Source: Tetraselmis striata (Eukaryota > Chlorophyta > Chlorodendrophyceae > Chlorodendrales > Chlorodendraceae). From it: a stretch of DNA of 64,000 nt. This document shows positions 1 through 10,375 of the stretch, piece after piece. The stretch covers positions 1 to 64,000 of the forward strand of contig VCJN01000559.1 of NCBI GenBank assembly GCA_006384855.1, written 5' to 3'. A program made the translations under genes and the position numbers. Position 1 is the stretch's first letter. Every line of letters begins with the position of its first letter. The notes under the pieces are model-generated. The model ran no database searches. It was not told the origin of the DNA and worked only from the letters and a program-made list of their open reading frames with translations.

Positions 1-238
1 CTGTGGGGGTAGTCCCAAAGCGGAAGCTAGATGCCTCGCCGGGCGATCGGGCCACTCGCCGAGTGTACGGGTATTTTTGGAGTGCCTGGGCCACACACAA
101 TTATGTAAGCACGGGAAGGATTACATTACAGTGTTTGCTCGAAGTGGCCCCTGCCGCACAGCAGCTTTAGCCCGTCTGAGGTGCCGGCTCTACGGTAGCT
201 TCATCGATACTACGGTACCGGTACTCGGGGACGGGAAA

Positions 239-352
239 AAAACAACTTTTTTTTCCGCCCCCGGGACAAGACTGGCACCAGTGAAACCCTTGCAGCGTCT
301 CTACGACGGCCGTTTAGGCAGCAATCCAGTTACTGAAAGCCCTGGGTAGGCG
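239..352 (+). repeat. Interspersed repeat A, copy 1 (partial)
   Basis: This copy shares a GC-rich block (from TTTTTTTCCGCCCCC through GACGGCCGTTTAGGCAGC to CCCTGGGTAGGCGAC) with 701-905 and 19566-19774, all in the same orientation. It lacks the distal half that the other two carry. No reading frame is conserved between copies, so this is a non-coding dispersed repeat of unknown class. Confidence 0.8.
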
Positions 353-374
353 ACTACTCGGTATCCACATTTAT

Positions 375-425
375 TTTCTAATTCTGGGGAACTGCCCTTT
401 TTGTAATTCACATCGGTATCCACAT
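375..425 (+). repeat. Dispersed short motif G
   Basis: The stretch GAACTGCCCTTTTTGTAATT followed by CACATCGGTA recurs near 11800-11840 (inverted), 28780-28812 (direct) and, weakly, 13205-13240. Flanks differ, so it is probably the conserved end of an otherwise diverged short interspersed element. Confidence 0.6.
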
Positions 426-437
426 GGCGACTACGAG

Positions 438-503
438 TACATCCCTTGGTTGAGCGGTCGTCTCGTACGCGAGAGGTCCCGGGTTGGATTCCTGGTCGAT
501 GTA
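438..503 (+). other. tRNA-like sequence, degenerate
   Basis: The segment folds like a shrunken tRNA. TACATC (438-443) pairs with GATGTA (498-503) as an acceptor stem. TCTCG/CGAGA closes a 4-nt loop where a 7-nt anticodon loop should be, and CCGGG-TTGGATT-CCTGG makes a T-arm with one G-U pair. The T-loop has TTGGATT instead of TTCGANN. At 66 nt with no anticodon it is not a working tRNA; it is most likely a tRNA pseudogene or the head of a tRNA-derived SINE, just upstream of repeat B. Confidence 0.45.
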
Positions 504-523
504 TTTTCGGCAATATAGTCCCG

Positions 524-682
524 CGGCGTGTCCTGGGTTTCCCCGGGTGATGCATTAGCCGCCCTTCGGGGTTCGAATGGGCAATGCCAGATCTACGACT
601 GCAGTTGGCGCAAAAGGTCAAGTGATGGGGCGGCTTCGGCCGATGTCCCGGGGCGAACTTTACTTTACTTTTACTCGGTATT
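524..682 (+). repeat. SINE-like repeat B, copy 1
   Basis: About 160 bp shared with the inverse copies at 33258-33427 and 32953-33062. It contains GGGGTTCGAATG, close to the Pol III box B, then a conserved body (GCCAGATCTACGACTGCAGT region) and the tail GGGGCGAACTTTACTTTACT. Dispersed copies in both orientations plus a tRNA-like box suggest a SINE. No terminal poly(A) or target duplication could be fixed. Confidence 0.6.
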
Positions 683-700
683 ATCGAAGAGCAGCCAATG

Positions 701-905
701 CCTTTTTTCCCCGCCCCCGGGACAGGACATGCACCAAAGAGACCCTTGCAGCGTCTCTGCGACGGCCGTTTAGGCAGCGATCCAGTTACGGAAAGCCCTG
801 GGTAGGCGACGCTCCCTTATAATCAACAAGCAAATTGCCAAAGCATTCCGCGAGACTATTTAACGTCCAGTGACGGAATTTCCAACACTAATGGATCACC
901 GTCTA
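701..905 (+). repeat. Interspersed repeat A, copy 2
   Basis: Longest copy of family A with 19566-19774. Both run through the GACGGCC...GGCAGC core to a distal half ending in CAGTGACGGAATTTCCAAC and GGATCACCGT. Non-coding. Confidence 0.8.
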
Positions 906-1251
906 AAACACTGCCATCAAAATACCCGGCACTGACCACGAAAAGGTCCGCCCTACCCGTTTGGGCGTCGGCCCATTCGAGTAATGCGAGTTGGGGCAAG
1001 CCCCAACCCGCGGAGCAAAGCATTTCGGGGGTGCGATACATGTGCAACAAAAAGGCAATGTGTGGGAGGGCCCGACGCCATATAGCTGGAAAATTTTCCC
1101 ATCCCCAGTAAAATCAAGGGCGCCGCCCAAAACGCGCGTGGGGTGTGCCTGTTAAGAGACCGCCGCGCCCGCCCACGCCCCTCAAGGTTCCCGGCAGCGA
1201 CGCGCATGAGCGGTGCGATGAGGAAACAAGCCGGGCGCGGGAGGGTGGGTG

Positions 1252-1282
<31 letters not shown>

Positions 1283-2210
1283 TATGCATGGTCGGGGTAT
1301 GCTCAGGGTGATCGCCCGCCATGGCCACCTGGTGGCTTCTATTGGAGGAAAAACACTCCTACAATTATAGAGGGGGAGTTCGGTCGGAGGAACGAGCTCC
1401 TACAACGTTTCTCCGACCATTCATAGGGGGAAAAAATGACATCACCGACGAGTGATTACTTAGGGGGTGCGGCGACTGTTTTCCTACAGTCGGGTAATCG
1501 AAAGAATCCGTGCGATTTCTACGTTGTAGAAGTTTCATTGACAAAAATATATCTTATGCCTAATTAACCCTTTGCAGGACCTGCGAGGTACGTCGGCGTG
1601 ACTGTACGCATTGCGTACAGCGGGGCGTCATCAGCGGAGAAGGCATCCGACCGGAGAAACTCGTCCGTGTAGGCTACTCCATAATGCAGAGCGGTCGTGC
1701 ACGGCACGACGGTACGAGGTTATGATGGTGCGCGTGTCGCGCGCCGCGAGACGCGGCACTAAATGGTGCCTTGTATTTACGAATCGGCAGCAAAATATGT
1801 GCTACAGATGTGCGAAAATACGCATCCATCGCATCTTCTCTTCATCCCCAATGCCCCACATCCGCGATCAACCGCCGCCTCTGGTATGCGTTCCACAACC
1901 AAGTGGCGAGAGACTGTTTTTTTTGGTGTTGGTGGGGTTGGGGGGGGGGGGGGGGGCGGGGGGATGGTGGTGGTGGTGGGGGGGGGGGGGGGGGGGGGTG
2001 CAGTCGCATGCTCCGCGCGCGGCGAGCACTACGACAGGTATTCACTCGTAAATAAGGTCCAATAACCTATCAAACAAACATGCAATCGAGTATGGTTTTT
2101 CCAATAAGGAGCGGAGGCTTCTTTACACCGAAGAAGCGCAGTTTTATGGCTGTGGAAGGCTCTGCGAAAAGGAGGGAAAGTCGGAGGAGGAGCTTGCAGG
2201 GCGGAAACGG
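906..2210. other. Gene-free stretch with poly-G runs
   Basis: No convincing gene. It holds G homopolymers at about 1266-1282 and 1939-1998 (interrupted). Open frames here are glycine- or proline-rich translations of those tracts and match no family I recognise. Confidence 0.6.
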
Positions 2211-2212
2211 AA

Positions 2213-2460
2213 ACGGGGGGGCGCTGCCGAAGGCAGCGAGCCAGCGAGCTGGAAGATGGCTGGCGAGCTGCTGGTGGCTTTCTTGCGAAGTAGCTCCCCG
2301 GCCGGGAGCGCAGAGCTCGCGGGAAATGGGGCAGCCCGTGCTGAAACATGATGGTCCCAGTAACTTAATCGTGTGAAACCATCAACATACCGTACAAGCC
2401 GTGTTAGGACAGTTGAATTGTTGGGAAAACCCCATAAGCTAGTTTAGGCCATTTCAAACA
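2213..2460 (+). repeat. Interspersed repeat E, copy 1
   Basis: About 245 bp (GCGCTGCCGAAGGCAGCGAG... to CCATAAGCTAGTTTAGGCC) match 10632-10862 at roughly 75-80% by eye, with many small indels. Non-coding. Order relative to repeat D differs between the two loci, so E and D are separate families. Confidence 0.75.
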
Positions 2461-4086
2461 TGCAATTGAGTCGTTTCGTTTACGACTGCGAGCATGGCCA
2501 GTTGGCAGGCGTGCCGACTAGACGGGTAAGGCGGCGGAAGATGTCTGAAGTTGTCTGAGGGTCTCGCGCCGAGAGATTACGAACCTCGATCGAGGCGCAG
2601 GCGCAGAACATGTGCGGATGGGTGATGATGACGGCGCGAACGCCGGCGCGACATAGGCCGGACGTGTCGCGAAACTAAGGCGCCGTCTCCCGACGGCGCG
2701 CGCCAAGCAGCATTTGCCCCGCGCCGTGGCAGCGTGCGACACGTACGGCAACTGTAGGCCATCAATAGGAACGGCAATGTTGGCGACATGTCCCCACTCC
2801 CCAGCAGAGCGGCACATGTACCAGTAGGACTAGTACGAGCGCGCCGCGTACATCCAGCAGGTGAAGTACGGCCAGTTGTAAGCGACGCGACGGTAACTCT
2901 GCACATGTACCGGCGGGGTGCATTACACGAGGGGTGGACAGCACGCAACTCCGCGCGATGAAGGCGGTGTACAACCGCTGCCATCACCCGCGGCGGTCGT
3001 CTCGCCGCCTCGCACGAGGGGTGGCGCCTGAATCGCACAACGCATCGGGGTGCGGGCACGTGGCACCTAGTGTGTTCGTGTGTCGTAGCGGCTATTTTGT
3101 CTGTGTCGGGGTCGGTTACCGGCGACGTCGCAGAAGACCCGCCGCCCCGGTAAGTTGTCGGTGCGGGTCTCGCATTGCGGATTGCGATGAGGTGGCCGCC
3201 GTTGCTGCGCCAGCGACGGCTGCGCCGACCACTCTCAAGTCGCAGACCCACGATGACGCTACGAAATACACAGGACGCGTGGAGTGGCGGAGCTGCCCTC
3301 CGGCGGGCCGCTCGTGTTGTCAGAGAGGAGATGTCGTGACCGCGGGAACGGGGTCGCGCTGGCGTAGAGGCTTTGGCAGCCTACGCCGGCCCGTAATAAC
3401 GATGCCAACGTTGTCGGGGTGAAGGTAACGACGAGGCGGCTTCCGATGCTGCATCAATGATGGCCATCGAGGTTCCAAACCCGGAGTTGGACATGATTAG
3501 TTACGGTCACCACGAGACGTCGAGCACGCCAGGCGGGAAAGCTGCCCCCCCGGCGGGCAACTACAGATTGTCGTGGCCCTTGCGACGACGATGTAGGAAT
3601 AGGAGGTGTCGGAGACGCGCCGGACCGAGCCGCGCAGACGCTTCCCACTGCGACCACACCAAACGTTGCTGCGGCACGGTTATAGGGCGAGGGCAACAAG
3701 GCCTCTCAAAACACAAGCGCATGAGCGGCGCCATCCCCGTAACGGACCAATTACGCGGGTTGCTGCGGAAAATCACAACGTGTAACGACCGTTGATGCCA
3801 CGGTGCCTTCTGCGAGAACACACGGACCGGGTTGAAGTGTCTTGTATGACGGCAAGCGGCCACCCTGACGACACGGACGTCCTCATCTTCCGTCCGCGCC
3901 GATTTGTTGCGGGATGCGTAGTTGCCGTCGTTGACAACCGCAACGAGCATCGGCCATGGTACCGACCGCGTTTGCCTCGCCTAACCTCAAAGAGTTTACT
4001 ACCACGAGAGGGTTCTCCATTGCGGGAGCCCACGAAAGCCCCACTGCGACTCGGCTTCGGGTGTTATGGTTAACCCCCCCCCCCCC
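2461..4086. other. Gene-free stretch, GC-rich
   Basis: No gene recognised. Open frames of up to 224 codons on both strands are arginine/alanine-rich, as expected from high GC, and show no domain or exon structure. A C-run at 4075-4089 borders repeat D. Confidence 0.55.
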
Positions 4087-4302
4087 CCTGTCGTGCGTAA
4101 CCTCCCCGAAACCGACGTGCTGGTCCATGTCGCACATCCCGGCATGAGCCAGGGTTGGGAGGCGGAAGCCCATAGCCGGGAGAGTGTTTGGTTCCATAGA
4201 AGTGAGCGGGCCCGGAGCGCCGAACGCCTATATGGCTGGCGCGATGCGGTGCCCGCGGCGCGTGCGTAGCGCGGTGCTCGTACCACTCAGATATGTGCTA
4301 AA
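4087..4302 (+). repeat. Repeat D, copy 1, left part (interrupted by transposon)
   Basis: This matches 10058-10262 over its whole length with about 10% differences. The match stops exactly at 4302 (ATGTGCTAAA) and resumes at 9439-9512 (AAGTACTAAT...), while the copy at 10058-10330 is uninterrupted. Copy 1 is therefore split by a 5136-bp insertion. Both copies keep a short open frame, but substitutions fall at all codon positions, so I do not call it a gene. Confidence 0.85.
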
Positions 4303-4338
4303 CACAGCGCAGTTCTTGGCCTAAAATTGGGACATTTC
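4303..4338 (+). repeat. Left terminal inverted repeat
   Basis: CACAGC at 4303-4308, a 21-nt non-matching spacer, then GGACATTT at 4330-4337. The two blocks occur in the same register as in the right end, giving a split inverted repeat that probably forms the transposase binding site. Confidence 0.75.
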
Positions 4339-4604
4339 ACCGTACGCGTACAGGTGTACCAATGTAACACCCCCTTAGCATGCCCGTAGGTACCCCGCCC
4401 GTGCATGATACTATCATACCGAGCCCGTACAGTGTGTACGGGACCCCAGGGGCCGTACGTGGTCGGCGGGTTGCCCAGCGGCGCGGCCGCTGGGCGGCGG
4501 CGGCGGTACGCGCTGGACCGGCGCATGCCGTGCATGCGCCAACTGGTCCAGACACCGATACTACGTACGGCTCTCAATCCTACACGCCTCCCAACAACAG
4601 CGCT

Positions 4605-7531
4605 ATGGCCTTCAAGACTAAGAAGCAGCGAGCTGCAGAACGGCGCGAGCGCCGGCAGGCAGCGGAGAATGCGACTACCAATGCGGGCGGCGCGGCGGCA
4701 GCAGCAACAGCAGTGCCGATCAGCAGCCCGCGAGCCGCAGAGAATGCGCGTCGCATGATCCGCGCCAGCACCGAGTTGGGAAACTTGAGGTCTCAACTCA
4801 AACACTTGGTCAAGCGAGCAGTGGATGCGGAGGAGGCAGAGCAGTATTGGCGGGAGGTGGTGGACAAACAGAAGGTTGTCGAGAAGGAGTTGCGGTCGCT
4901 GCTCGCGGAGGAGGCTAAACAGCGCGAGGAGGATGCGATCCTGCGCCGGAAAAAGGATAAGGCGATATCACGCCTCCGCGCCAAAGTGCGGCAGCTATAC
5001 AACTGTCCCGAGCCTGCCGACGATGCTAGTGGCGACGAGATCAACTCTAAGAGTGACTCTGGTGGTGAGGAGGCGGCGGCATACCGGTCGGTGAGGGAAC
5101 GGCCGAGCGGGCTGGTCTATAAACTCAGGGAGGCGCGCAACTACGCGACGATCCGGAAGCACATCGGCCGCAAGGTCGACATGCTAGAGAACTGGCTCAC
5201 AGAGATCGTTGGTGACGACGACAGTTGGAGGGAGATGTACACAAAGACGGTCGTAGACAGTGACAGCGACAGCGACAGCCAGGCAGCGGACGACTGCGAT
5301 GATGCTGGCACAGCGAAGAAGCAGAAACAGCCGCCGCCGCCTCAGGAGTGGGAGCAGATTGAGAAGGAAGAGGACCTAGTGGGGCAGCCAGCGGGAGTGA
5401 GGGCTGCGCACACACCCCGCTTCATCTTGGGCGCACTACTGGCGAGATACCCTGAGCTAGTCTCAGCCATCTTGCGCTCAAAACAGTTCAAGAATGTTTT
5501 CAAAGAAGCAGAGGAACGAGCCTTGATGTCTGTGCGAGCGTTGTGGTTGCACAATGGGTTGCAAATATATACGGACTTGCGGCTATCGCAAGATGGGTAC
5601 CAGCGGCTTATCAATCTTGCGTCACACGTTTGGGACCCGGACTTGGAGAAACTAGTTGGGCATGTGTTGCCTGATGGGTCTCTCATGTGCAAGTTTTCAT
5701 CTCTTGACGTCATCTTGGGCCATCAGAAGGATGAGCTGAACTTGGTGGGGTTGGAGACCTCACACGACCTGATAACCTCCACCCTTCAATTGAGATTGGT
5801 GCTGCAGCAGCGCGTCCGCACCTTGTTGAAGGCAAAGGTCATCAAACCAGGGGACATACTGCGCATCCAAGTGATTGCTAATGCATCAGGAATTTTCACA
5901 TCTACAAGGGCAAATGGAACAGTGGTTGTTGTGAAGGTATGCATGCCATGTCGGTGTTACATTGTATACATGTGTTGCTGCATGCTGTTACATAGACATA
6001 TGTGAGTGATAATGTGCTTGCTGTCATTGCCACAGATTGTGTATGATGATGAATCAGTGGTGGGAGTGAAGGGGAAGGAGGGGCTGCTGGTCAACTCCGT
6101 GGAGAACAACCTGCCATGCGCATTCTTCCTGCGTGATGATTGCTACGAGGACGTCATGAAGAGCCTCCCTACCCTGCCTCAACAGATTGACACCCTGCTG
6201 GCTGAGGGGCTGATGGTAGACGGCAAGAAGCATGGAGTGGAGGTGTGCATGGGCGGCGACTTGAAGTTGCTCAACGGATGGCTAGGACTGTGTGGATGCT
6301 CATCCTTGTATCCATGCATCTACTGCATGGCACCCAAGGGCACTCTGCACAGATCCAAGGCAGCATGGGCGGCACATGGTGGGCTGCCACAGCGGTTCAT
6401 CGAGCGGATGGTGGAGCTTGCGCACGAGGTGCTGGACTATACATATGATTGCCCTGCAGCAGGTAATGTGTTTTTCCATCTGATGTGTGCTGCATGTGGG
6501 ACTCATTTTGTGATGGTCATGTACTTATGCATTATTGTTACACTGTAGAATGTGATGCCAAGATCAGTCCATCAAGCGTGCAGCCATCAGTCGATGGCTG
6601 GAGCACCAACAAGCGCCAGACGGAGCAGCAGAAGCACTATGGGCAGTGCAGGGGACGCCCTCCCTACATCTGCCTCCCCACAGTGATGTACTACATCGCA
6701 GACATCCTACACAACATGCTCCGGGTGGTGCCGCAAATCTTTTTGCACACCATTCAGGAGCATTGCACCGTGGAGAAGCTGCAAGAGGTGGGGCAATGGT
6801 GCTATGACAACCTGAAGCTGGTTATCAGCGAGGACATCTACCTTCAAACTGAGAAGGGCGTGAAGAAGCTCAACGTCTCTGCTGAGAGTTGGCCTGGCGC
6901 GACATGCCGTCTGCTGTTGGACAACTTCAAGAACATCCTCGAAATCGCCATCGACAAGCATGAGGAGAGGGAGGTAAACCGTGACATTTACCTTGATGCA
7001 TTGACTGTTTGGGAGATGTTCTTCCTCTTCAATGATGCTGTCACAAGAGGATGCGATGACAACGATCCTGCATCAGTGGAGGCACATGCTCAAGAGTTAG
7101 AGAGGCTAGGCTCTGAATTCATAGCTGCCTACCTAGAGGTTGCGATTGACACTGATGTGACAGTATACATGCACATCATGGCATGCCACATGGGCGACCT
7201 AGTTAGAAAGTGGGGAGGGCTGATGAAATGGTGCAGCCAGGGGGCTGAAGCCATGCATCAGATGACCAAATTCTTTGCTAGAAAGCGGTCTGCTAGAAAG
7301 GGCAATGTGTCTGGGGTGGTGATGAGCCGGCTGCACATGCTGCTGAAGTACCGCGGCAAGCCATCCCGCAGGCAGCATGGCCGGCGAAAGGGCAGGCCTG
7401 TCACTGGCACTGGCCATGTGTCAAAGGCCAAAAGGGAGGGGCATGTGCAGGCACAAGCCAGCTTGCAGCACAAGTACCCCTCCCACCAGTTCAACCAGTC
7501 CCGTGCACTGAAACGTGCAAAGATGGAATGA
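4605..7531 (+). CDS. DDE-type transposase-like protein, three exons
   Basis: Predicted exons are 4605-5936, 6036-6462 and 6549-7531, coding for about 913 aa. Both introns (99 and 86 nt) have GT/AG ends and phases 0 and 1 that restore one frame across three different frames. The start ATG is followed by a lysine/arginine-rich N-terminus (MAFKTKKQRAAERRERR), a long charged coiled coil (about residues 60-140) and an acidic serine stretch. The conserved-looking core has GGDLKLLNGWLGL followed by YPCIYC (around residues 517-541), and near residue 810-825 HMGDLVRKWGGLMKWCSQGAEAMHQ. I recall this D...CxxC...QGxE layout from transposon-encoded proteins in animals and algae. The D and E are plausible catalytic residues, but the first D is not identified. 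The C-terminus is basic. Its position inside a bounded element supports the transposase role; the exact family is unknown. Confidence 0.7.
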
Positions 7532-7600
7532 AACTTTTGTAATGAATAACATTGTTACATTCCCACTGCTGCCTAGTTGCCTCACAGCTACAACCGCCAG

Positions 7601-8967
7601 CTAGCGCCTCCTCCGCTTTGAACGCCTCAGCATGGCGTTCTCTGGCCGCTGCATAAAGTCAGTAAGCCAGTGATCATATTGATATGGCGTTTTAGCAGGG
7701 GGTGGGACTATTGACAGCTCCATGGCATTCTTCACTCCAGCTGCCTTGTGCATGCCGTTAAACATTGGGTCCTTGCTGGGCGAATACTGATGGAACTTTT
7801 TTAGGTTCGCTCGCCCATGTGGCATGACAAGCTGCCGCAGCCGCTCGTTCCGCTTCTCCAGGTAGGCCTCCTCCTGCTTCTTCTTCGCTGCCAGTGCCAC
7901 CTTCTTTGCATCCCTTGCAGCCTGTCTGCCAGCATACGCCTGCCATCTGCAAGCGTGTCAAAGCCGGCTTTTGCTTTAGTGAGGAGAGGGTGCTGGAACA
8001 CCCTCGCTGTGGCAGGCATGCGTGGCAAAAAGCCTTTTCTGTCCCACCCCTGCCTCATGGTGGGCTCCGGGAACTTCCAGGTGGCTGCCGCATTAAGTAG
8101 GTGCTGCACGTGCGGCAGCTCCAGCTGCGCGATAAATATCTCCGGTTCTTGTAGCAAAGACTGCTGGAACTTGAACTGCACATAGTCCCGTTGGCTGCAG
8201 GCCCAAGGGGGGATGTGTGGGTACCTAGAGAGACTTGCTGTCTCTGGAGACGTGTCAAGTGGGTGGGCGGCTGACATCTTGGGCTTGCAGGTGGTTGGTG
8301 GGTCCTCAGTAACCACCACCTTAGCTGTGCTGAACGTGAAGGTTACCTCTGACGAGATGACGCCGTTGGGGTTCTTCCAGGTCCGCTCCATAAGGGTCCC
8401 AGGCGGCACCATAATCTTGAGGCTGTTTCTTCTCCGCCTGATGTTCCCATAACCCTTGTCCTTACCCGTCTGGCGGATGTGATGAAACCCGCCCAACAGC
8501 TCCATCGCGCGATAAGTGTGGAAGTTCCATCCGCGCACCTTGCAGCCCACCCCCGGCTTCTCGCAACTGCCACGCTCGCAGTATCTCACCACGCGCAGCT
8601 CCCTGTCCCATGGGTCACTGCCGTTGCTTGCGTCGCTCTTTACGTGAGCCATCCAGGTGGTCATCAGCCTGGGGGGGAAGCCGCGAAGCTTGACGCTCTT
8701 CGCCGCGTTGGAAATCTTGAAGTCGCGACCCATCTCCTCGAAGCATGCGGCATGGAAGAGTGTCTCCCTTTCGCCTTGCTCCACGAGGTCCACTGACGCT
8801 ACCAGAGGGCCTAGGCAGTTGCTGCACGAGTGGTTGACCCAGCGGGTGGGCTGCGATCCGTACTCGTCGTTGAACTGCTCGGAAAGGCAAAATAGACATG
8901 GGCCCTCTTGCTGCAGCGCGGGGGCGGCTGCTGCCGCCATAGCCAACTGTAACAAAACAGCCACCAA
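7601..8967 (-). CDS. Transposon accessory protein with Cys/His zinc cluster (probable frameshift)
   Basis: One minus-strand frame runs from 8967 to about 7960 and continues in another frame to a stop at 7601-7603. Together they give about 455 aa. Around 7945 a single missing base would join LADGR to the following lysine/glutamate-rich helix (DAKKVALAAKKKQEEAYLEK). No good intron border fits, so this is a mutation, sequence error or programmed shift. The N-terminus carries CLFC, NHSCSNC and LFHAAC, a C2-HC2-HC pattern like a small zinc finger. The middle has further cysteines (YCERGSCEKPGVGC). It converges tail to tail with the transposase gene (69 bp between stops), so it belongs to the same element, perhaps as a DNA-binding or regulatory partner. 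No named family was recognised. Confidence 0.55.
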
Positions 8968-9403
8968 AGGGGTGGTCAGGCGAACGCCTATTTCTCTGTC
9001 GAAACGACAAAACTCCCCAAACCCCCACGTAGCTAGCCAGGTTTGGTACTAAAGAAGGTGTTTCGAAAAAAACGGTCACCGCATCGGAGGTCTACATGGA
9101 GCCGTGTGCTTTACTAGCAGGTGCAGTTGGGTGGGTGAGTCGGCAAATAAAGGACGCGGATCACACCTGCAGCCGCCAGCCGCTCGCCGTTCACACGGCT
9201 GACGCCACCTCCGCACGACTGCTCGCACCCGGCGCCAAGTTTTAGGGTTGAGAGCGCACTTCTCCAGTTTGGTCACCAGTCGCGACCACACGGGGATGCA
9301 CGGTCAGGGTGGTTGGTCATGGGTCGAGGCGTGAGTAGGTTCTGCCGCAACGCCGCAGGGGAGGCCGTATTCGTACTCGTTGTCCCGCGAGTGCGCTATA
9401 TTA

Positions 9404-9438
9404 AAATGTCCGCGCGTAGTATACGAGGATATGCTGTG
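9404..9438 (-). repeat. Right terminal inverted repeat
   Basis: Read inward on the minus strand it begins CACAGC (9438-9433) and has GGACATTT at 9411-9404, matching the left end in sequence and spacing. The next bases outward (AAGTAC) resume repeat D. Confidence 0.75.
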
Positions 9439-9512
9439 AAGTACTAATATACGTACGCATACCCTAGCTACATTGTCTGGTGTACGGCAGTGACAACAAC
9501 ACTTGTGTCAAC
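9439..9512 (+). repeat. Repeat D, copy 1, right part
   Basis: AAGTACTAATATACGTACGC onward matches 10261-10330, apart from a small insertion and scattered changes. It is the displaced right half of the repeat split by the transposon. Confidence 0.85.
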
Positions 9513-10057
9513 ATCCCCTCCCAATGTCGCAAGGGGATGCATCAAGCGGGGGTTTCAGCTGCTAGCGCTAGTCGCTAGCCTATAGGCAGCCCGCCATGCC
9601 CTGACCTCGGCGTGGATCAGGGCTGGTCCGCTGAGGAGTCTGACAGCGACGGCTGTCGAGCGGATAAAAGTCGCGGGTGGCCACTTCTCCTTGCTCTGGC
9701 TAATGTGCCGAGCTTCGCATACGACTTCATACTAGTCGACGAGCGTTGCCCGAATTTTCCAGTCGGCCGGGCCGAGAATCTCTTCGAGCGGGAACTGCGG
9801 TACGCGGCAGTCGCTGGCGTCGTGGTAGATGGAGAGGGAGCTCGTACATGGCGGTCGCTGGCGTCATGTATGGTAGCCAGCGTCCGGGTTTGCGCTTTAG
9901 ATGTAGGTGCGCAAACAACATGTCGAGTGTCGAGGCCCCTTCTGGTTGCGGTGGTCTCAGTTTTACGTCCGGGCTTCCCGCCAAGACGGACTTCCTGCGA
10001 GGTCTAGCGCCAGACCACTCTCACTAGTGTCCGACATAGGCTGTAGAGGGCCCATAA
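9513..10057. other. Gene-free spacer
   Basis: No gene or recognisable repeat. The longest open frame (9612-10007) has no domain signature or splice partners. Confidence 0.5.
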
Positions 10058-10330
10058 CCTGTCATGCGCAACCTCCCCGCAACCGACGTGCTGGTCCAGG
10101 TCGCACGTCCCGGCATGAGCCGGGGTTGGGAGGCGGAAGCCCATGGCCGGGAGAGTGTTTGGCTACAAAGAAGTGAGCAGGCCCGGAGCGCCGAACGCCT
10201 ATATGGCTGGCGCGATGCGGTGCCCGCGGTGCGGTGCTCGTACCACTCAGATATGTGCTAAAGTACTAATACGCATACCCTAGCTACATTGTCTGGTGTA
10301 CAACAGTGACAACGACACTGGTGTCAACCC
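10058..10330 (+). repeat. Repeat D, copy 2 (uninterrupted)
   Basis: An intact paralogue of the split repeat at 4087-4302/9439-9512. The junction CTAAAGTACTAAT at about 10258-10270 is the empty site that dates the transposon insertion after the D duplication. Confidence 0.85.
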
Positions 10331-10331
10331 C

Positions 10332-10375
10332 CCCCCCCCTCCCCCACCAACGCCCCCCCCCCCCCCCCCCCCCCC
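10332..10375. repeat. Poly-C tract
   Basis: C homopolymers interrupted by a few T, A and G bases. Likely length-variable. Confidence 0.8.

Larger units (their letters stand above)
4303..9438 (+). mobile_element. Complete DNA transposon with CACAGC ends
   Basis: The element is delimited by comparison of repeat D copy 1 with the uninterrupted copy 2: ATGTGCTAAA|[insert]|AAGTACTAAT versus GTGCTAAAGTACTAAT. The shared AA implies a 2-bp target-site duplication. The ends are inverted: both start CACAGC, and both carry GGACATTT at exactly positions 28-35 inward (4330-4337 and 9411-9404), with a diverged 21-nt spacer between. Inside are a spliced transposase-like gene (plus) and a convergent zinc-finger ORF (minus). 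CACxG termini recall CMC/EnSpm and Transib elements, but I cannot assign a superfamily from memory. It looks recent, since only the minus-strand ORF shows a lesion. Confidence 0.85.

Noticed and set aside
438..503. Functional tRNA gene
   Set aside because: No 7-nt anticodon loop, 66 nt long and a changed T-loop.
1611..2051. Glycine/tryptophan-rich or proline-rich open frames across the G runs
   Set aside because: They are translations of homopolymers in all frames, with no conserved segment outside the tract.
2577..3251. 224-codon minus-strand open frame
   Set aside because: Arginine/histidine-rich, no domain, no exon partners; expected in high-GC non-coding DNA.
4066..4269. Short frames conserved between the two copies of repeat D
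   Set aside because: Similarity is explained by DNA duplication; differences are spread over all codon positions and an indel-prone C run precedes the start.
9439..10330. Direct repeats at 9439-9512 and 10261-10330 as LTRs of a small element
   Set aside because: They are the right ends of two repeat D copies, one displaced by the transposon.
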